The translations under genes were made by a program, and so were the position numbers. A DNA stretch of 64,000 nt. It comes from an uncultured Fretibacterium sp. Lineage in GTDB: Bacteria; Synergistota; Synergistia; Synergistales; Aminobacteriaceae. Position 1 is the first letter of the stretch, and each line of letters begins with the position of its first letter. Of this stretch, positions 63,887 to 64,000 are shown piece by piece. The notes below the pieces were generated by a model, which was given only the letters and a program-made list of their open reading frames with translations, ran no database searches and was not told the origin of the DNA. The DNA is taken from positions 117,680 through 181,679 of the forward strand of contig CAMGZM010000004.1 of NCBI GenBank assembly GCA_946183145.1, written 5' to 3'.

Positions 63887-64000
63887 TTGAGCATTCCCAA
63901 AACAAAAACTTTCAGCGCAATTTTCATCATCGCTCTTTTCTCTGCTGTGATACTTTCCGGCGGCTGCGGGGGGGGGGGGTCAGACGTAATAATTCCGCGT
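63887..64000 (+). CDS. Lipoprotein, 3'-truncated by window edge, with G12 tract
   Basis: TTG 63887 behind AAGGAGGA. Signal SIPKTKTFSAIFIIALFSAV then ILSGGC, the lipobox, followed directly by four Gly codons made of a G12 tract (63968-63979), then SDVIIPR. The start matches other lipoproteins here (SGCGGSGGGDVQIP). In the present length the frame is open to the window end, so it is on; one added or lost G would break it immediately after the lipid anchor. Confidence 0.75.
   Translation, partial: MSIPKTKTFSAIFIIALFSAVILSGGCGGGGSDVIIPR
63968..63979 (+). repeat. G12 homopolymer after a lipobox codon
   Basis: Twelve G in a row directly after TGC, the lipid-accepting Cys codon. Confidence 0.95.

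Overview
The window is a dense bacterial chromosome segment that reads as Synergistota, most likely a gut- or rumen-type anaerobic Synergistaceae. The best single clue is the papain-like protease at 2353-4761: it ends in a Gly/Ser-rich stretch with one Cys, a hydrophobic helix and KKR, which is the Synerg-CTERM sorting signal. The anaerobic content fits: a monomeric [FeFe]-hydrogenase, its maturases HydF and HydG, an NfnAB-type flavin transhydrogenase and many Fe-S and flavodoxin-like proteins. Strong AGGAGG ribosome sites and frequent TTG/GTG starts occur throughout. I saw no tRNA, rRNA, CRISPR array or transposase.

Layout: 1-2171 ilvC (cut by the window edge) and ilvD; 2.3-8.5 kb secreted protease, YitT-type membrane protein, NYN-domain protein, secreted hypothetical, quinone reductase; 8.5-11.1 kb a repeat-controlled surface-type gene, then cdd and era; 11.1-11.9 kb pilin cassette A; 12.0-21.1 kb a signalling island (receiver protein, three hybrid histidine kinases, a PAS/GGDEF/EAL protein with eroded motifs); 21.1-24.2 kb rarA, pilin cassette B, a hydrolase; 24.2-27.5 kb an H-cluster maturation operon (hydG, ankyrin protein, hydF, 48-residue coiled coil); 27.7-29.9 kb a decayed lipoprotein gene; 30-36.4 kb aldolase, small membrane and zinc-ribbon proteins, HdeD-like, HAD, nicotinamidase, a lipoprotein, cobT, a RecO-like protein; 36.4-37 kb two tiny Gly-rich peptides; 37-46.4 kb serA-serC, coiled coil, AlaX-like editing protein, a repeat-controlled acyltransferase, pgi, an Asn/Thr-rich lipoprotein, an aminotransferase; 46.5-53 kb Sel1 proteins, metallo-beta-lactamase-fold hydrolase, nfnAB; 53-60.5 kb a further metallo-beta-lactamase-fold protein, a nucleosidase, a transporter/UxaA-type dehydratase operon with a divergent LysR regulator, an iron-sulfur flavoprotein and an MFS transporter; 60.5-64 kb Pro-rich envelope protein, pilin cassette C, the hydrogenase and a truncated lipoprotein.

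Two themes stand out. First, simple-sequence contingency loci. A 7-bp repeat (8 units) and a 5-bp repeat (11 units) each lie just inside the start of a surface-type gene. Both genes are out of frame in this sequence, both would be restored by loss of one unit, and both start with a similar leader peptide. A C11 tract forms most of the spacer of a promoter, a G12 tract follows the lipobox Cys codon of a lipoprotein, and a G13 tract lies in a tiny peptide gene. Together these suggest a population that varies its surface by slipped-strand mispairing.

Second, three unlinked type IV pilin-like genes each carry the same module. About 150-190 bp upstream, reading away from the pilin, is an 84-94 nt putative small RNA. 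Its -10 box (TATAAT) is followed after exactly 6 nt by AGAYAAGG, and it ends in CCTTRTCT plus a U-run. The two ends pair, with a compensatory C-G to U-A change between copies. A conserved 3' flank with a terminator follows each pilin. I do not recognise this RNA and regard it as the most likely undescribed system here.
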